Source of the DNA: Vibrio tapetis subsp. tapetis
GTDB taxonomy: Bacteria; Pseudomonadota; Gammaproteobacteria; Enterobacterales; Vibrionaceae
Assembly: GCF_900233005.1 (NCBI RefSeq)
Contig: NZ_LT960611.1
Coordinates: 3,596,001 to 3,660,000, forward strand
Length of the DNA stretch: 64,000 bases
Reading direction: 5' to 3'
The notes under the pieces were generated by a model. The model saw only the letters and a program-made list of their open reading frames with translations, made no database searches and had not been told where the DNA came from. The position numbers and the translations under genes were made by a program. Each line of letters starts with the position of its first letter. The first letter of the stretch is position 1. Shown in pieces: positions 9,251 to 16,383 of the stretch.

Positions 9251-10307
9251 ATCCGCCATTAAAGTGACCCTAACAGGCGAGCATCGTGGTTATTTTAAAG
9301 ACTACACCACGGGCGAGAAAGGCTCACTGATTAACCTCATCATGAGCCACAAAGACATGGGCTATAAAGAGGCCATGAAGGAAGCCAATAACCTGTTAAA
9401 TGAGCCAGATAAATACCAACTGGAGGAAAACAGCAAACATGATAAATTGCTCAATACCACCCCAAAACATATTGCGCAATTTGAAGAGAGAGCCAAGGAA
9501 TACATCAGTCAGAGTAAACCGATAGAGAACACACTGGCCCAAACTTACTTAAACAAGCTAGGGGTAAATCACACCCACAATGACCAAGTTAAATTCCACC
9601 CGGCAGTCTACTCGTCCGAAGACAAACTCTTCCATCCGGCCATGGTTACCAATATTCACAACAAACAAGGCGAAACCAAAGCCATTGAAGTGACCTACCT
9701 TGACCATCAGGGAAATAAAGACGATGCCTTAGACATTAACCCAAGAACGCTGGGGACAAAATCCAAACAATTAACGACCTTCCATCAAGGGGAGCATGTA
9801 AACACCACCCTCATCAGCACGTCGATTGAAAACTCGTTTTTAATACGCGAGCACACTCAAGGCCAAATGGACATTATTAACGTCAACCACAAGAACGACA
9901 TTCAAAATATACCCACGGATGAATTAAGACAGAATGTCATTGTTGTCTTAAACCAAGGCAACCACGATTTAAACCCGAACAACATCGAGAAGATTGTTGA
10001 GAACTTTAATGGTCGAGACATTCAATTCATGTCAGACGACCATTTAAAGGAGGACATTAAAACCTGCATAGATAAATTAGACCGCGATAACCGCGCGCAT
10101 GATATCGAATTAAGCGAACCCCATCCCACTCATCAAGAAAGAGAATTAAACGCACTGAACATGGATGAGAAAAAAGAACGGGACAGTCAATCCCTTGAAC
10201 ACTTTGAAACCAAAGCGCCGTCACCTCAACACGAGATGGATTTTAATCATCCAGAGAAAGAGAGCGATTGGGAGAGCAGAGAAATAGACAGAGAGTTAGA
10301 GCGATAA
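9183..10307 (+). CDS. TraI C-terminal fragment: primase/TOPRIM-like domain
   Basis: A 374-residue piece in the frame reached after the 5-bp deletion near 9041; coding sequence continues back to about 9045. The first part (FGIGKSAIKVTLTG, RGYFKDYTTGEKGSLINLI) resembles the DNA-binding module before plasmid primase-like TOPRIM domains. The next part has an STSIENSF segment where TOPRIM proteins carry EGIE, then IVVLNQGNHDLN and an FMSDDHLKEDI segment. The last 80 residues are charged and look disordered. Fusion of such a domain to a MOBF relaxase may supply priming for the transferred strand. Domain naming is from motif impression only. If the deletion is real, it may start independently at ATG 9183. 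Confidence 0.6.
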   Translation: MHLLGKPNQSKSDRDYLTFGIGKSAIKVTLTGEHRGYFKDYTTGEKGSLINLIMSHKDMGYKEAMKEANNLLNEPDKYQLEENSKHDKLLNTTPKHIAQFEERAKEYISQSKPIENTLAQTYLNKLGVNHTHNDQVKFHPAVYSSEDKLFHPAMVTNIHNKQGETKAIEVTYLDHQGNKDDALDINPRTLGTKSKQLTTFHQGEHVNTTLISTSIENSFLIREHTQGQMDIINVNHKNDIQNIPTDELRQNVIVVLNQGNHDLNPNNIEKIVENFNGRDIQFMSDDHLKEDIKTCIDKLDRDNRAHDIELSEPHPTHQERELNALNMDEKKERDSQSLEHFETKAPSPQHEMDFNHPEKESDWESREIDRELER

Positions 10308-10311
10308 TAGA

Positions 10312-10339
10312 GGGTAGCCATAGGGCTACCCTTTTTTTT
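10312..10339. terminator. Terminator between convergent traI and RHH genes
   Basis: Stem GGGTAGCC/GGCTACCC (10312-10319 and 10324-10331) followed by eight T. It ends traI transcription; its left arm lies just after traI and its right arm lies within the stop-codon end of the opposing gene. Confidence 0.8.
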
Positions 10340-10685
10340 CGCCGGTAAGATAATCCTCGACACTTTTATCAACCAAGGCCGTATTGGATTTTCTTTGCTC
10401 AATGGAATCGGCTTTATTTTTGTAATACCTCTCACCATCAAAGCTATGCGCTAAATTTAAATTTAATACCCCTTGAACTTGCCTAACTCTGCGATACGTC
10501 TCTTCCATCAACTCACGGTTTGATGGACGATCGTCATCGCTATCATTAAGTTTGATCCGCAACGCCAACGTCAAAAGCTGGCGAGCGGCTTCTGCATCAC
10601 TCAACTTCTCTCTCTTTTTAAACTTAACGAAATCTTGCTCTAACTTCCCATTAAGGGAAGTTTGTAAAGGGTAAGAACGCGACAT
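10326..10685 (-). CDS. Ribbon-helix-helix DNA-binding protein, likely relaxosome accessory
   Basis: A 119-residue protein whose first 45 residues fit a ribbon-helix-helix fold: a short polar strand (YPLQTSLNGK), a helix (EQDFVKFKKREKL) and a second helix (SDAEAARQLLTLAL). The rest is helical and charged. RHH proteins beside oriT (TraY or MbeC type) bind oriT repeats, bend DNA and help the relaxase, and often repress their own promoter. Its start faces a cluster of TCAATGA repeats at 10700-10770 and the candidate nic site at 11072. That context is the main reason for the role given; a simple antitoxin-like repressor is an alternative. Confidence 0.65.
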   Translation of the reverse strand: MSRSYPLQTSLNGKLEQDFVKFKKREKLSDAEAARQLLTLALRIKLNDSDDDRPSNRELMEETYRRVRQVQGVLNLNLAHSFDGERYYKNKADSIEQRKSNTALVDKSVEDYLTGEKKG

Positions 10686-10699
10686 AATTTACCTTTTTT

Positions 10700-10775
10700 C
10701 CTTCAATGAATGTCAATGAACGCTTACTTTTAGCCTCAATGAACCCCAATTAAATCACAATGAAAATGCATTGTA
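10700..10775. repeat. TCAATGA repeats upstream of the RHH gene
   Basis: CAATGA recurs four times in 60 bp (TTCAATGAATG, GTCAATGAACG, CTCAATGAACC, CACAATGAAAA). Further matches in both orientations (CATTGATATT, ACATTGAAAT) follow near 10840, and the same word forms the inverted repeat at the nic site. These are natural candidates for binding sites of the neighbouring RHH protein. Confidence 0.5.
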
Positions 10776-11039
10776 CATGACCATTATCATTCACTCTAGA
10801 CCCACAGCATAAAAGGGATGAATATCAATCCAATCAAATACCATTGATATTACATTGAAATCACTCACAAGCCTTTTCCTAAAAGGCATCAATTAGAATT
10901 CATTCTATCTGCATGTTTTTTAATTGGGATTTCAGCGGCTAATTAATTGAGATTTTGAAAATTTTTCTTACCTATATAGACGCACCATAAATCAATTTAA
11001 GTTGTTGTTTTTAGTGTTTTTATATTTTTAACAGACAAC

Positions 11040-11100
11040 CATTCTCATTGAAATCAATGCGCCGTGGGGTGTGGTAACTTTCAGAGAAAGTAAAAAGTCG
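11040..11100 (+). other. Candidate origin of transfer (oriT) nic region, F type
   Basis: CGCCGTGGGGTGTGGT (11062-11075 region) contains the F-plasmid nic core GTGGGGTGT/GGT exactly, placing the nick between 11072 and 11073 on the plus strand. Just upstream is the perfect inverted repeat CATTGA-AA-TCAATG (11046-11059), the same relative place as the inverted repeat bound by F TraI. A second one, ACTTTC-AGA-GAAAGT, follows at 11077-11091. traI and an RHH gene lie on one side. By F rules the strand would enter a recipient starting with 11073 and rising coordinates, so genes to the right form the leading region. No functional test is possible from sequence. Confidence 0.7.
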
Positions 11101-11247
11101 GGGCGGCTTCATCAGCTAGAGTGGGTAGAGCTTGAGGAAATAAAACCAGGGCAAAGCAAAAAGACGAACCCATGGCGACTGAATCGGGGATGCAAAAAGG
11201 GATGAACTGGCAAGAGCAAAGAGGAATGAGAACGTTGGACGGCAAGA

Positions 11248-11274
11248 CGCATTGCACCAGAGTGGTGCAATGCG
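11248..11274. repeat. Perfect 12-bp hairpin
   Basis: CGCATTGCACCA-GAG-TGGTGCAATGCG (arms 11248-11259 and 11263-11274). It follows the stop of the transglycosylase gene on the minus strand, so it may end that transcript, although no T-run follows in that direction. It could also be part of the oriT structure. Confidence 0.6.
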
Positions 11275-11276
11275 GG

Positions 11277-11720
11277 TTATTTTACGTTTTGCGAATAATA
11301 AACAGATTGGACTTTTTGGATGTATATTTTTCTGGCGGTTTCGGTACGTTTGGAAAACCCTGCGTTATATGCCCCCACGCTGTTCCAGTTATAACCGTGA
11401 CTGGCAAAGTTCGCGCTTAATACCCATGCACCTAATGACACGTTAAAACACGGTTCATAAACATTCTGATCATTCACATTAAAATCAGAAAGCTTGTCGA
11501 ACCAGATTGAGTTAATTTGCATTAGGCCATAATCGCGGCTCACGACCTCACCGACGTTATTTTTATTTTCATTGATAGCCTTAGGGTCTAAGTTACTTTC
11601 AACGGTTGCAATGGCTCTGAGTAAATCTGGTGACACATTATAATGGTTGCCAGCCTCATTAAAACAAAAAGCAAACACGGGGAAAGGGAAAATAAGTGCC
11701 CATAAAAATAGTGTCTTCAT
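11277..11720 (-). CDS. Conjugation-type lytic transglycosylase
   Basis: A 147-residue protein with a cleavable signal peptide (KTLFLWALIFPFPVFA) followed by a single SLT domain. Landmarks: the catalytic glutamate in IATVESNLDP at about residue 41, GLMQIN at about 67, and GAYNAGF near residue 118. Such enzymes cut peptidoglycan in the periplasm to let a type IV secretion channel pass, and in F-like plasmids one (orf169) lies beside oriT on the leading side, as here. It is similar in size to VirB1/IagB-like proteins. The gene is last in the minus-strand series read from the leading region. Confidence 0.85.
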   Translation of the reverse strand: MKTLFLWALIFPFPVFAFCFNEAGNHYNVSPDLLRAIATVESNLDPKAINENKNNVGEVVSRDYGLMQINSIWFDKLSDFNVNDQNVYEPCFNVSLGAWVLSANFASHGYNWNSVGAYNAGFSKRTETARKIYIQKVQSVYYSQNVK

Positions 11721-11784
11721 ATCCTCTCTCTATTAATAACAATCCAGCCCGAAGGCTGGATGATAACACGATAAATAATGACCG

Positions 11785-12120
11785 TTAGTATTCGAACGGG
11801 AATAATACGGTGGTCACACTTCGATCACCTTCGGTAATAATCCAAATCCTTTGATTGCAAATTTGATAACCTGACATGATACGAGCGCCTATTTTTGTCG
11901 CTTCATCATTGGCAATTTTATCTTCTATTGGCATATTCCCCCAATCCCCATTTTGATGACGCATTAAGTAAATACGTAAATTGGCTCCGATGTTGTCACT
12001 CAATAACATTTTTACGCCTTGTGTCATCACCACCGCTCCCAATTCAAAAGGTTGGGCGCTGCACACATACGGCTCTACTTCCATTTTTTTATCTTCTATT
12101 GTAAACTCTAGTTCGCTCAT
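11785..12120 (-). CDS. Conserved small plasmid protein (HxxGDWG family), function unknown
   Basis: 111 residues. The C-terminal half carries a pattern I recognise from many plasmids and integrative elements: RHQNGDWGNMP, a run of charged residues, then SGYQ..., IWIITEGDRSVTTVLFPFEY ending the protein. The function of this family is not known to me; it is often mis-annotated. It lies in the leading region, on the strand that would be expressed from the incoming DNA, which makes an early-entry function worth considering. Confidence 0.7.
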   Translation of the reverse strand: MSELEFTIEDKKMEVEPYVCSAQPFELGAVVMTQGVKMLLSDNIGANLRIYLMRHQNGDWGNMPIEDKIANDEATKIGARIMSGYQICNQRIWIITEGDRSVTTVLFPFEY

Positions 12121-12204
12121 TATTGGTTTTTCCTTTAGGTTTATATAATGGGTCGCGCCTTGATATTTATTACCGTTGATATCAAGGCGTTTTTTATTGG
12201 CTGA

Positions 12205-12591
12205 TTAACACACCTTTTCGGTCTGGCAAATGTGGCGATAGACTTGATGAATATCATCAAAGCAATAGCCGTACTCGGTGAGGTTTTCGACGCAATCCAT
12301 AATGTCCCCGCTATAAAAGCATTCGTAGTTAAATAGCTCACGGCGAATAATGGCGTCTTTCCCATTTTCTTTGATGTCTTGCTTAATTCCTTCTTGGTTA
12401 ATGGTGGCGAGACGGTTAATTAATTGTTTGGCTCTGTCGGTAGGACAAATTAATCCAGCCCCTATTGAGACGTATTCAATCCCTTGTTGTTTTGCTTTGG
12501 CAAACTGCTGATTAGAAAAAGCAAAAAAAGCCCCTGCGTCATTAAACGCTTGCGTTTGTTTATCTTGGATGTAATGAGATAACGATTTCAT
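12205..12591 (-). CDS. Plasmid leading-region protein of unknown function
   Basis: 128 residues from ATG at 12591, which has ACAAGGA about 10 bases upstream; a longer in-frame start at 12624 lacks a ribosome site. Conserved-looking features are a helical N-terminus (SLSHYIQDKQTQAFNDAGAFFAFSN), the phrase YVSIGAGLICP, and KENGKDAIIRREL. Proteins of this shape occur in plasmids and integrative elements of gammaproteobacteria as uncharacterised accessory genes. It probably shares a transcript with its neighbours. Confidence 0.65.
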   Translation of the reverse strand: MKSLSHYIQDKQTQAFNDAGAFFAFSNQQFAKAKQQGIEYVSIGAGLICPTDRAKQLINRLATINQEGIKQDIKENGKDAIIRRELFNYECFYSGDIMDCVENLTEYGYCFDDIHQVYRHICQTEKVC

Positions 12592-12633
12592 GGTTTTAAT
12601 ATTCCTTGTCTTAATTAAAAACATCGCCCGTCA

Positions 12634-12978
12634 TTAAAACGGGCAACGGTCAAATGAATAAAGGGTTTCAAAAGGCGTAGACACATCCAGCACAACAAAA
12701 CAGTCCGTTAACGTCCCGATTTGAAATTGGCGCATGATAAGGGCGCGTACCTCTGCCAGCGTGAACGGGAAGTACTGAGCCTCACGCTGAACAAACCCTG
12801 CGGCCTTGAGTTCTTCTGCTGTAATATCACTCCAAGGCGCAATCGAAAATCCTTGCGGTGCGCTCTTGCTTTGCTCTAAAGAGACATCATGTTTTGGTGA
12901 GCTTTCGCCCGCCAGCGGCGAGACGCTGGTCGCTGTTTGGCATGTAGAGAGAGTTAGGGTTGAGTTTTGTTGCGCCAT
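12634..12978 (-). CDS. Leading-region protein with duplicated N-terminal module, copy 1
   Basis: 114 residues, ATG at 12978 after AAAAAGGAAA. The first 34 residues (MAQQNSTLTLSTCQTATS..., SSPKHDVSL) are shared almost letter for letter with the protein at 22133-22603, after which the two diverge completely. The body here (WSDITAEELKAAGFVQREAQYFPFTLAEVRALI) is not recognised. The shared part belongs to a 501-bp repeat that also includes the upstream leader. This suggests that a common expression and leader module has been attached to different cargo genes. Confidence 0.6.
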   Translation of the reverse strand: MAQQNSTLTLSTCQTATSVSPLAGESSPKHDVSLEQSKSAPQGFSIAPWSDITAEELKAAGFVQREAQYFPFTLAEVRALIMRQFQIGTLTDCFVVLDVSTPFETLYSFDRCPF

Positions 12979-13378
12979 GGGGAGTTTCCTTTTTGTTTGA
13001 GTATCACCTTTCGGAGCCGCTTAGCTGTCCATCGGGCTTTCATGGTTCTCAATAACAAGGGCGCGAAGCGTTCATATACCCTTGTTATTGAGGTTCTGAA
13101 AGGTCATGGTTAACAGCTTGCGAGTCCGTAAGGTGATGCGAGTAGAAAGGAAAATCGGCGCATAAAAAACTCGGCCCTTACTCTGTCTTAATGCCATGCA
13201 GTGAAAGGCAACGAGGAAGAATGACGAGGCGTAGCGAACGCAGTGAGTGGAGGCGTTGGGTGATTGTTCGCAGGAACGCAATGGCACATCGAGCTTTGCT
13301 CGATATTCGTGTCATGCGTTATCGCGGGAGGAGCGAAGCGACGGAATGAACGGAGCGAAGCGAGAACGCCCAAGAAAA
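12878..13378. repeat. 501-bp leader repeat, copy 1
   Basis: Nearly identical to 22503-23003 and of equal length. It covers the first codons of the 114-residue gene and about 400 bp upstream. It holds a perfect 14-bp hairpin (13048-13061 and 13079-13092) and several GAGCGAAGCG-type short repeats (13210-13365). No convincing gene lies in it. Conservation of non-coding sequence between copies suggests a role in expression or replication. Confidence 0.8.
13048..13092 (-). promoter_or_regulatory. Leader hairpin 1, candidate single-strand promoter
   Basis: CTCAATAACAAGGG and its perfect complement CCCTTGTTATTGAG enclose a 17-nt loop that contains CGCGAAGCG. It lies 70 bp upstream of the ATG at 12978. 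Read on the minus strand the 3' half is CGCTTCGCGCCCTTG, also found upstream of parB. In this position, on a strand whose complement enters the recipient first, it resembles F-type Frpo elements, where folded single-stranded DNA acts as a promoter. Function is inferred. Confidence 0.45.
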
Positions 13379-13543
13379 CGGCCAACTCTGCCTAACCCCG
13401 CCTCCCCTGAATGCACGCCTTACTCATAAACAAAGACCGCCCCATAAAAACCCGCACTGGGACAGCGCTTGCTCGTGTTAACGAGCCTTTCTTTTGCTTT
13501 CTCTGATCTTATTACGGGTAAAGGCGCACACACGGTTGGGGGT

Positions 13544-13565
13544 ATGCAGTCCGTCAGGACTGCAT
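13544..13565 (-). terminator. Hairpin after parB, possible terminator
   Basis: ATGCAGTCC-GTCA-GGACTGCAT, a perfect 9-bp stem 10 bp beyond the parB stop on the minus strand. There is no T-run, so it may be a weak or Rho-assisted terminator. The 13379-13543 stretch otherwise shows nothing. Confidence 0.4.
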
Positions 13566-13575
13566 ATTGAGGACA

Positions 13576-15399
13576 TTAAAAGCCAACGGGCATCCACTGA
13601 GCGAAATGTGCTCTCTGTGGCTCTGTCAGTGAGTTGTCTCCCCCATTAAGCCAGATATCCAATTGCTTCACCAAATCACTCTTCTTGAGCGATTGGGCGC
13701 TCTGTAACCACGTTTCTGACATCACGGGACGGGCAATATCAATCAGCGCTTCTTTATTGATGCGTTTGATGAAGCTGTCCGTGGTTGGTCGCCAGTAATC
13801 GGGGGCATCAAAGGCCAACGTTTGATAGAGGAAATCATGAGTGGAGCGGTTATCCCCAACCAGACAAGGCACGAGCATTAATGACGTGGCGAACGCTACT
13901 TGCTTGTGTTTTTCTTCACTATCGAGGGCAACGAACGCTTGAAAGCGTTCGTGCTCACCGCTGGCCTCATACCACGTCATGTCCAAGCTTTGCTTATGCT
14001 GCTCGATACGCTCAAGTGCTTTGTTCTCATTAAAATCCCCTTGCTTTGGCTCAACAGCGCTGTGATTTAGGGAGACATTAATGGGCGCACTCAAGTACTG
14101 ATTTTGGGCTTTCATGCACAAAGAGAAGTGAAGCGCATCGAGCGCAAGTGACGTATTTTGCATCAAGGCATGTTTTGCGATAACAAGGCGGTGCGCGTTT
14201 AAATCGTCAGTAAGTGCGCCGGAATAGGGTGGCTCTGACGCGACAACGTCACTTAAACTCTCTCCTCGTTCGGCATCCTCTTCACGGTTTGCTTTCTTGG
14301 CGTATTCGGCTTGCAAGGCTTTGAGCGCTTTACGTTCGGATTTCGCCACCAAACCTTTAATGATGCAGATATCCCCGTTGTGGCCTAACGCGAGAATGCA
14401 CCCTGCTAACGCTTTCTCGGCTTTCTTATATTTACCTTGATTCCCCGTCAGTTCAACATAGCCACGCGATTCATCGTGAGTACGCGTGAGCAGTATTTCG
14501 GTCCATTTCCAGCCCTGCGCGGTCAGTTTATCCGCTTCAAGTTGTATCTTAGCAATCGCCAGCGACTCCATTAAGGAACGATCTTCAAAATAGATTTTGT
14601 CAGAAAACAAGTCCGTGGTGACGATCCCCCCTGCTTGTTCGTAAGACGCTTGACCAACAAACGTGACGAGTCCGCTTGACGCTTCCAATGCGGATTCTTT
14701 GAGCATGTGGCGTACTTGATGATCAGAATACCAAGACTTCTCTTTCATTTGTTCCCACACGTCACGTTGACGTTCTGGACTGGCAAGGGTGAATAACATG
14801 ACACGCTCAAGAGAAACGCTGCCCTCACGGTATGCCCCAAGGATAGCCGACTCGATCGCAGCTAACTTCAGGCGCTGATGGACGTAAAGTTGTGTTTTAC
14901 CAAAGCGTTGTGCAACCTCGGCCACGGTTGCGCCGTCTTCGACTCTTTTTGAGTACGCCTCAAACTCATCGACTGGGTGCATCGAGGCGCGTGTGACGTT
15001 TTCAGTCAATGCGATTTCAGTGGCATCGTGCGACACGGTGGACGCATTTAAGATTTTAACGGGCACAAGGTGCTCAGGGGTGATTTTCTTTAATTCAACC
15101 AGCGCTTGGAGTTGAATTAAACGACGCCCCCCACTGATGACAGGATACCGACCTGACTCACAAGGCAGCGCGACCAAATTTTGGATGATGCCATGCGCCA
15201 AGATGGACGCTTGTAGAGATTCATCATCGGCTTTACTGGCTTTGCTCTTTCGCACGTTTAAATCCGACACCACCAATTGGTTAACAGGCAGCATCACAAT
15301 AGAAACATCATTTTGTGCAATTGCCTGAGTGTCCAGCGGCGATACGCTGGTCGCGTCTTGACGGTTAGAGGGCGCTGAGATTGGGTTGATTGCGTTCAT
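13576..15399 (-). CDS. ParB-like leading-region protein
   Basis: 607 residues from ATG 15399, preceded by AAAAAGGAAAA; an in-frame start at 15432 lacks a ribosome site. The N-terminal domain is ParB/sulfiredoxin-like: VNQLVVSDLNVRK, then the ParB box (YPVISGGRRL) and TENVTRASMHPVDEF. An HTH follows (VAEVAQRFGKTQLYVHQRLKL). The C-terminal 400 residues are not recognised. Length and context match the large ParB-like proteins of plasmid leading regions (YubM of F) rather than a partition ParB, and no ParA is present. Residues 15-30 (DATSVSPLDT...QNDVS) echo the N-terminal module of two unrelated neighbours. A truncated second copy lies at 48.5-49.4 kb. Confidence 0.8.
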   Translation of the reverse strand: MNAINPISAPSNRQDATSVSPLDTQAIAQNDVSIVMLPVNQLVVSDLNVRKSKASKADDESLQASILAHGIIQNLVALPCESGRYPVISGGRRLIQLQALVELKKITPEHLVPVKILNASTVSHDATEIALTENVTRASMHPVDEFEAYSKRVEDGATVAEVAQRFGKTQLYVHQRLKLAAIESAILGAYREGSVSLERVMLFTLASPERQRDVWEQMKEKSWYSDHQVRHMLKESALEASSGLVTFVGQASYEQAGGIVTTDLFSDKIYFEDRSLMESLAIAKIQLEADKLTAQGWKWTEILLTRTHDESRGYVELTGNQGKYKKAEKALAGCILALGHNGDICIIKGLVAKSERKALKALQAEYAKKANREEDAERGESLSDVVASEPPYSGALTDDLNAHRLVIAKHALMQNTSLALDALHFSLCMKAQNQYLSAPINVSLNHSAVEPKQGDFNENKALERIEQHKQSLDMTWYEASGEHERFQAFVALDSEEKHKQVAFATSLMLVPCLVGDNRSTHDFLYQTLAFDAPDYWRPTTDSFIKRINKEALIDIARPVMSETWLQSAQSLKKSDLVKQLDIWLNGGDNSLTEPQRAHFAQWMPVGF

Positions 15400-15860
15400 A
15401 ACGGTTTTCCTTTTTGGTTCGTTGAGTATCACTTCGCTTATTGCCTGATTTCATCGACTCAACTTGAAAGACCGCTTTGACAAGGGCGCGAAGCGGCGCA
15501 GCCTCCCTTGCAAAGAGGGCGAACGTTGAGAGATTAAGAAATCAGCGCGGGTAAGCAAGTGAGCTCAAATCAAAAAGTAAAACAAAATGAACGAAGCACC
15601 GAAGCGATGACGCCCTCTTAGCGTAAAGGCGTGAAATAGAGCGGAGTGCGTCGCTTCAGACGCCTAACGACGCGTTTGCGTGAGGGATTGTCTATCTGGA
15701 ACTTAGAAGCGCATTGAGCTTGCTCAATATGGGCTTCAAGTTAGCGATAGGAGGAGGAACGACGAAAAGCCCGACCGCTTGCGGTCACGCCCTGACGGGA
15801 ACGGCTGCAGGAAGAGCATAAAGTGTGTTCATTTTGAGCGTCAGTTGAATCGTTAGAGAG
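15400..15860. repeat. parB leader repeat, copy A
   Basis: About 460 bp of non-coding sequence upstream of parB, almost identical to 49383-49843. It contains the bulged hairpin described separately, GAAGCACCGAAGCG-type repeats, and inverted motifs such as GACCGCTTGCGGTC near 15770. No gene is seen. The copies part company after CGTTAGAGAG. Confidence 0.75.
15475..15515 (-). promoter_or_regulatory. Leader hairpin 2 upstream of parB, candidate single-strand promoter
   Basis: CTTTGACAAGGG (15475-15486) pairs with CCCTTGCAAAG (15505-15515) leaving one unpaired A; the loop has CGCGAAGCGGCG. It sits 76 bp before the parB ATG, the same spacing as the hairpins before the genes at 12978 and 22603, and shares their core CGCTTCGCGCCCTTG on the minus strand. 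A bulged stem is also a feature of F Frpo elements. The role is inferred. Confidence 0.45.
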
Positions 15861-16337
15861 TGGCTGGCCAACTCATTCTGCCCTTTATCAGACAGAGTAA
15901 TTACTCATTAACAAGCCATTCATTTACATTTCCCTTACTAAAAATTATCCGGTGTTTAATAGATATAAGCCCTGAACATTTCAGGCCTTATATTAGCTAA
16001 TCTCAGGCTTGTTATTGTGTGGGCCAAGAAATGGATTTGAAAGCTTTCCCAGAATGAAGATAGGAAAGTATGATTCGGCATGAAAACGGTAATTTGTGTA
16101 TGATTTTTGTTTGGCGACTAAACCATATCACCTACTACCGTTTTTGTTTTTAGTTCCCGCTAGTCCGCGATGAACCAAAATTAACTCTATTGAAAAGCTA
16201 TCTATTGAAAAAGTAAAAGTTGCCCTGCATTTAAAGAGCCTAAATCAGAACCTAAGAAAGACAGAGACCCAAACAAGCGGTGCGGCATGTACCAAATGTG
16301 CAATCAGATATCAGAATAACTCTCTCCACTCTAGGTT
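15861..16337. other. Intergenic region without recognisable genes
   Basis: About 480 bp of lower GC content between the parB leader and the AAA ATPase gene. Short open frames are present (for example reading KLSIEKVKVALHLKSLNQ near 16195) but none has a start and ribosome site I trust. It marks the edge of the inserted ATPase module. Confidence 0.5.
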
Positions 16338-16372
16338 AAAAAAAGCCCACCTCTCGCGAAGTGAGCTTTTTA
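16338..16372 (-). terminator. Terminator of the AAA ATPase gene
   Basis: On the minus strand AAAAAGCTCAC pairs imperfectly with GTGGGCTTTTTTT across a TTCGCGAGAG loop, directly after the stop at 16384. Confidence 0.65.
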
Positions 16373-16383
16373 TCATTTAAGCG

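Larger units (their letters stand above)
4530..10307 (+). pseudogene. traI: Conjugative relaxase-helicase TraI with primase-like tail, copy A, two frameshifts
   Basis: Starts at ATG 4530 after ATAAGGA. MOBF relaxases nick oriT, attach to the 5' end and unwind the strand. Order: relaxase with the histidine pair LHYHLL (around 5054), a first helicase fold with a degenerate Walker A (VHGSSQGIAQ), a second with intact GLAGTGKST (about 7650) and DESS (about 7887), then a TOPRIM/primase-like tail. Two lesions break the frame. One A is missing after 4666 (DQ then EENTFWHGK resumes in another frame). Five bases (one ACCCC unit) are missing near 9041-9047 compared with the second copy at 47 kb, where the frame is open. 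Restored length would be about 1925 residues. Either lesion could be a sequencing error, since other parts of the window are poor. Confidence 0.85.

Noticed and set aside
10790..10812. Fur-like CCATTATCATTCAC upstream of the RHH gene
   Set aside because: Only one half matches well; the surrounding TCAATGA repeats explain it better.
11172..11446. Plus-strand frames beside oriT
   Set aside because: They overlap the transglycosylase gene and the 12-bp hairpin and have no domain or good ribosome site.
13072..13429. Short frames within the 501-bp leader repeat (also 22697-23135)
   Set aside because: Biased low-complexity products from GAAGCG-type repeats, with no start context. Conservation is explained by the repeat as a whole.
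13576..15399. Plasmid partition ParB
   Set aside because: There is no ParA, the protein is almost twice the usual length, and its position after oriT fits the leading-region ParB-like group.
12878..15860. CRISPR array or plasmid iterons in the repeated leaders
   Set aside because: There are no evenly spaced direct repeats with unique spacers, no cas genes, and no replication initiator gene nearby.
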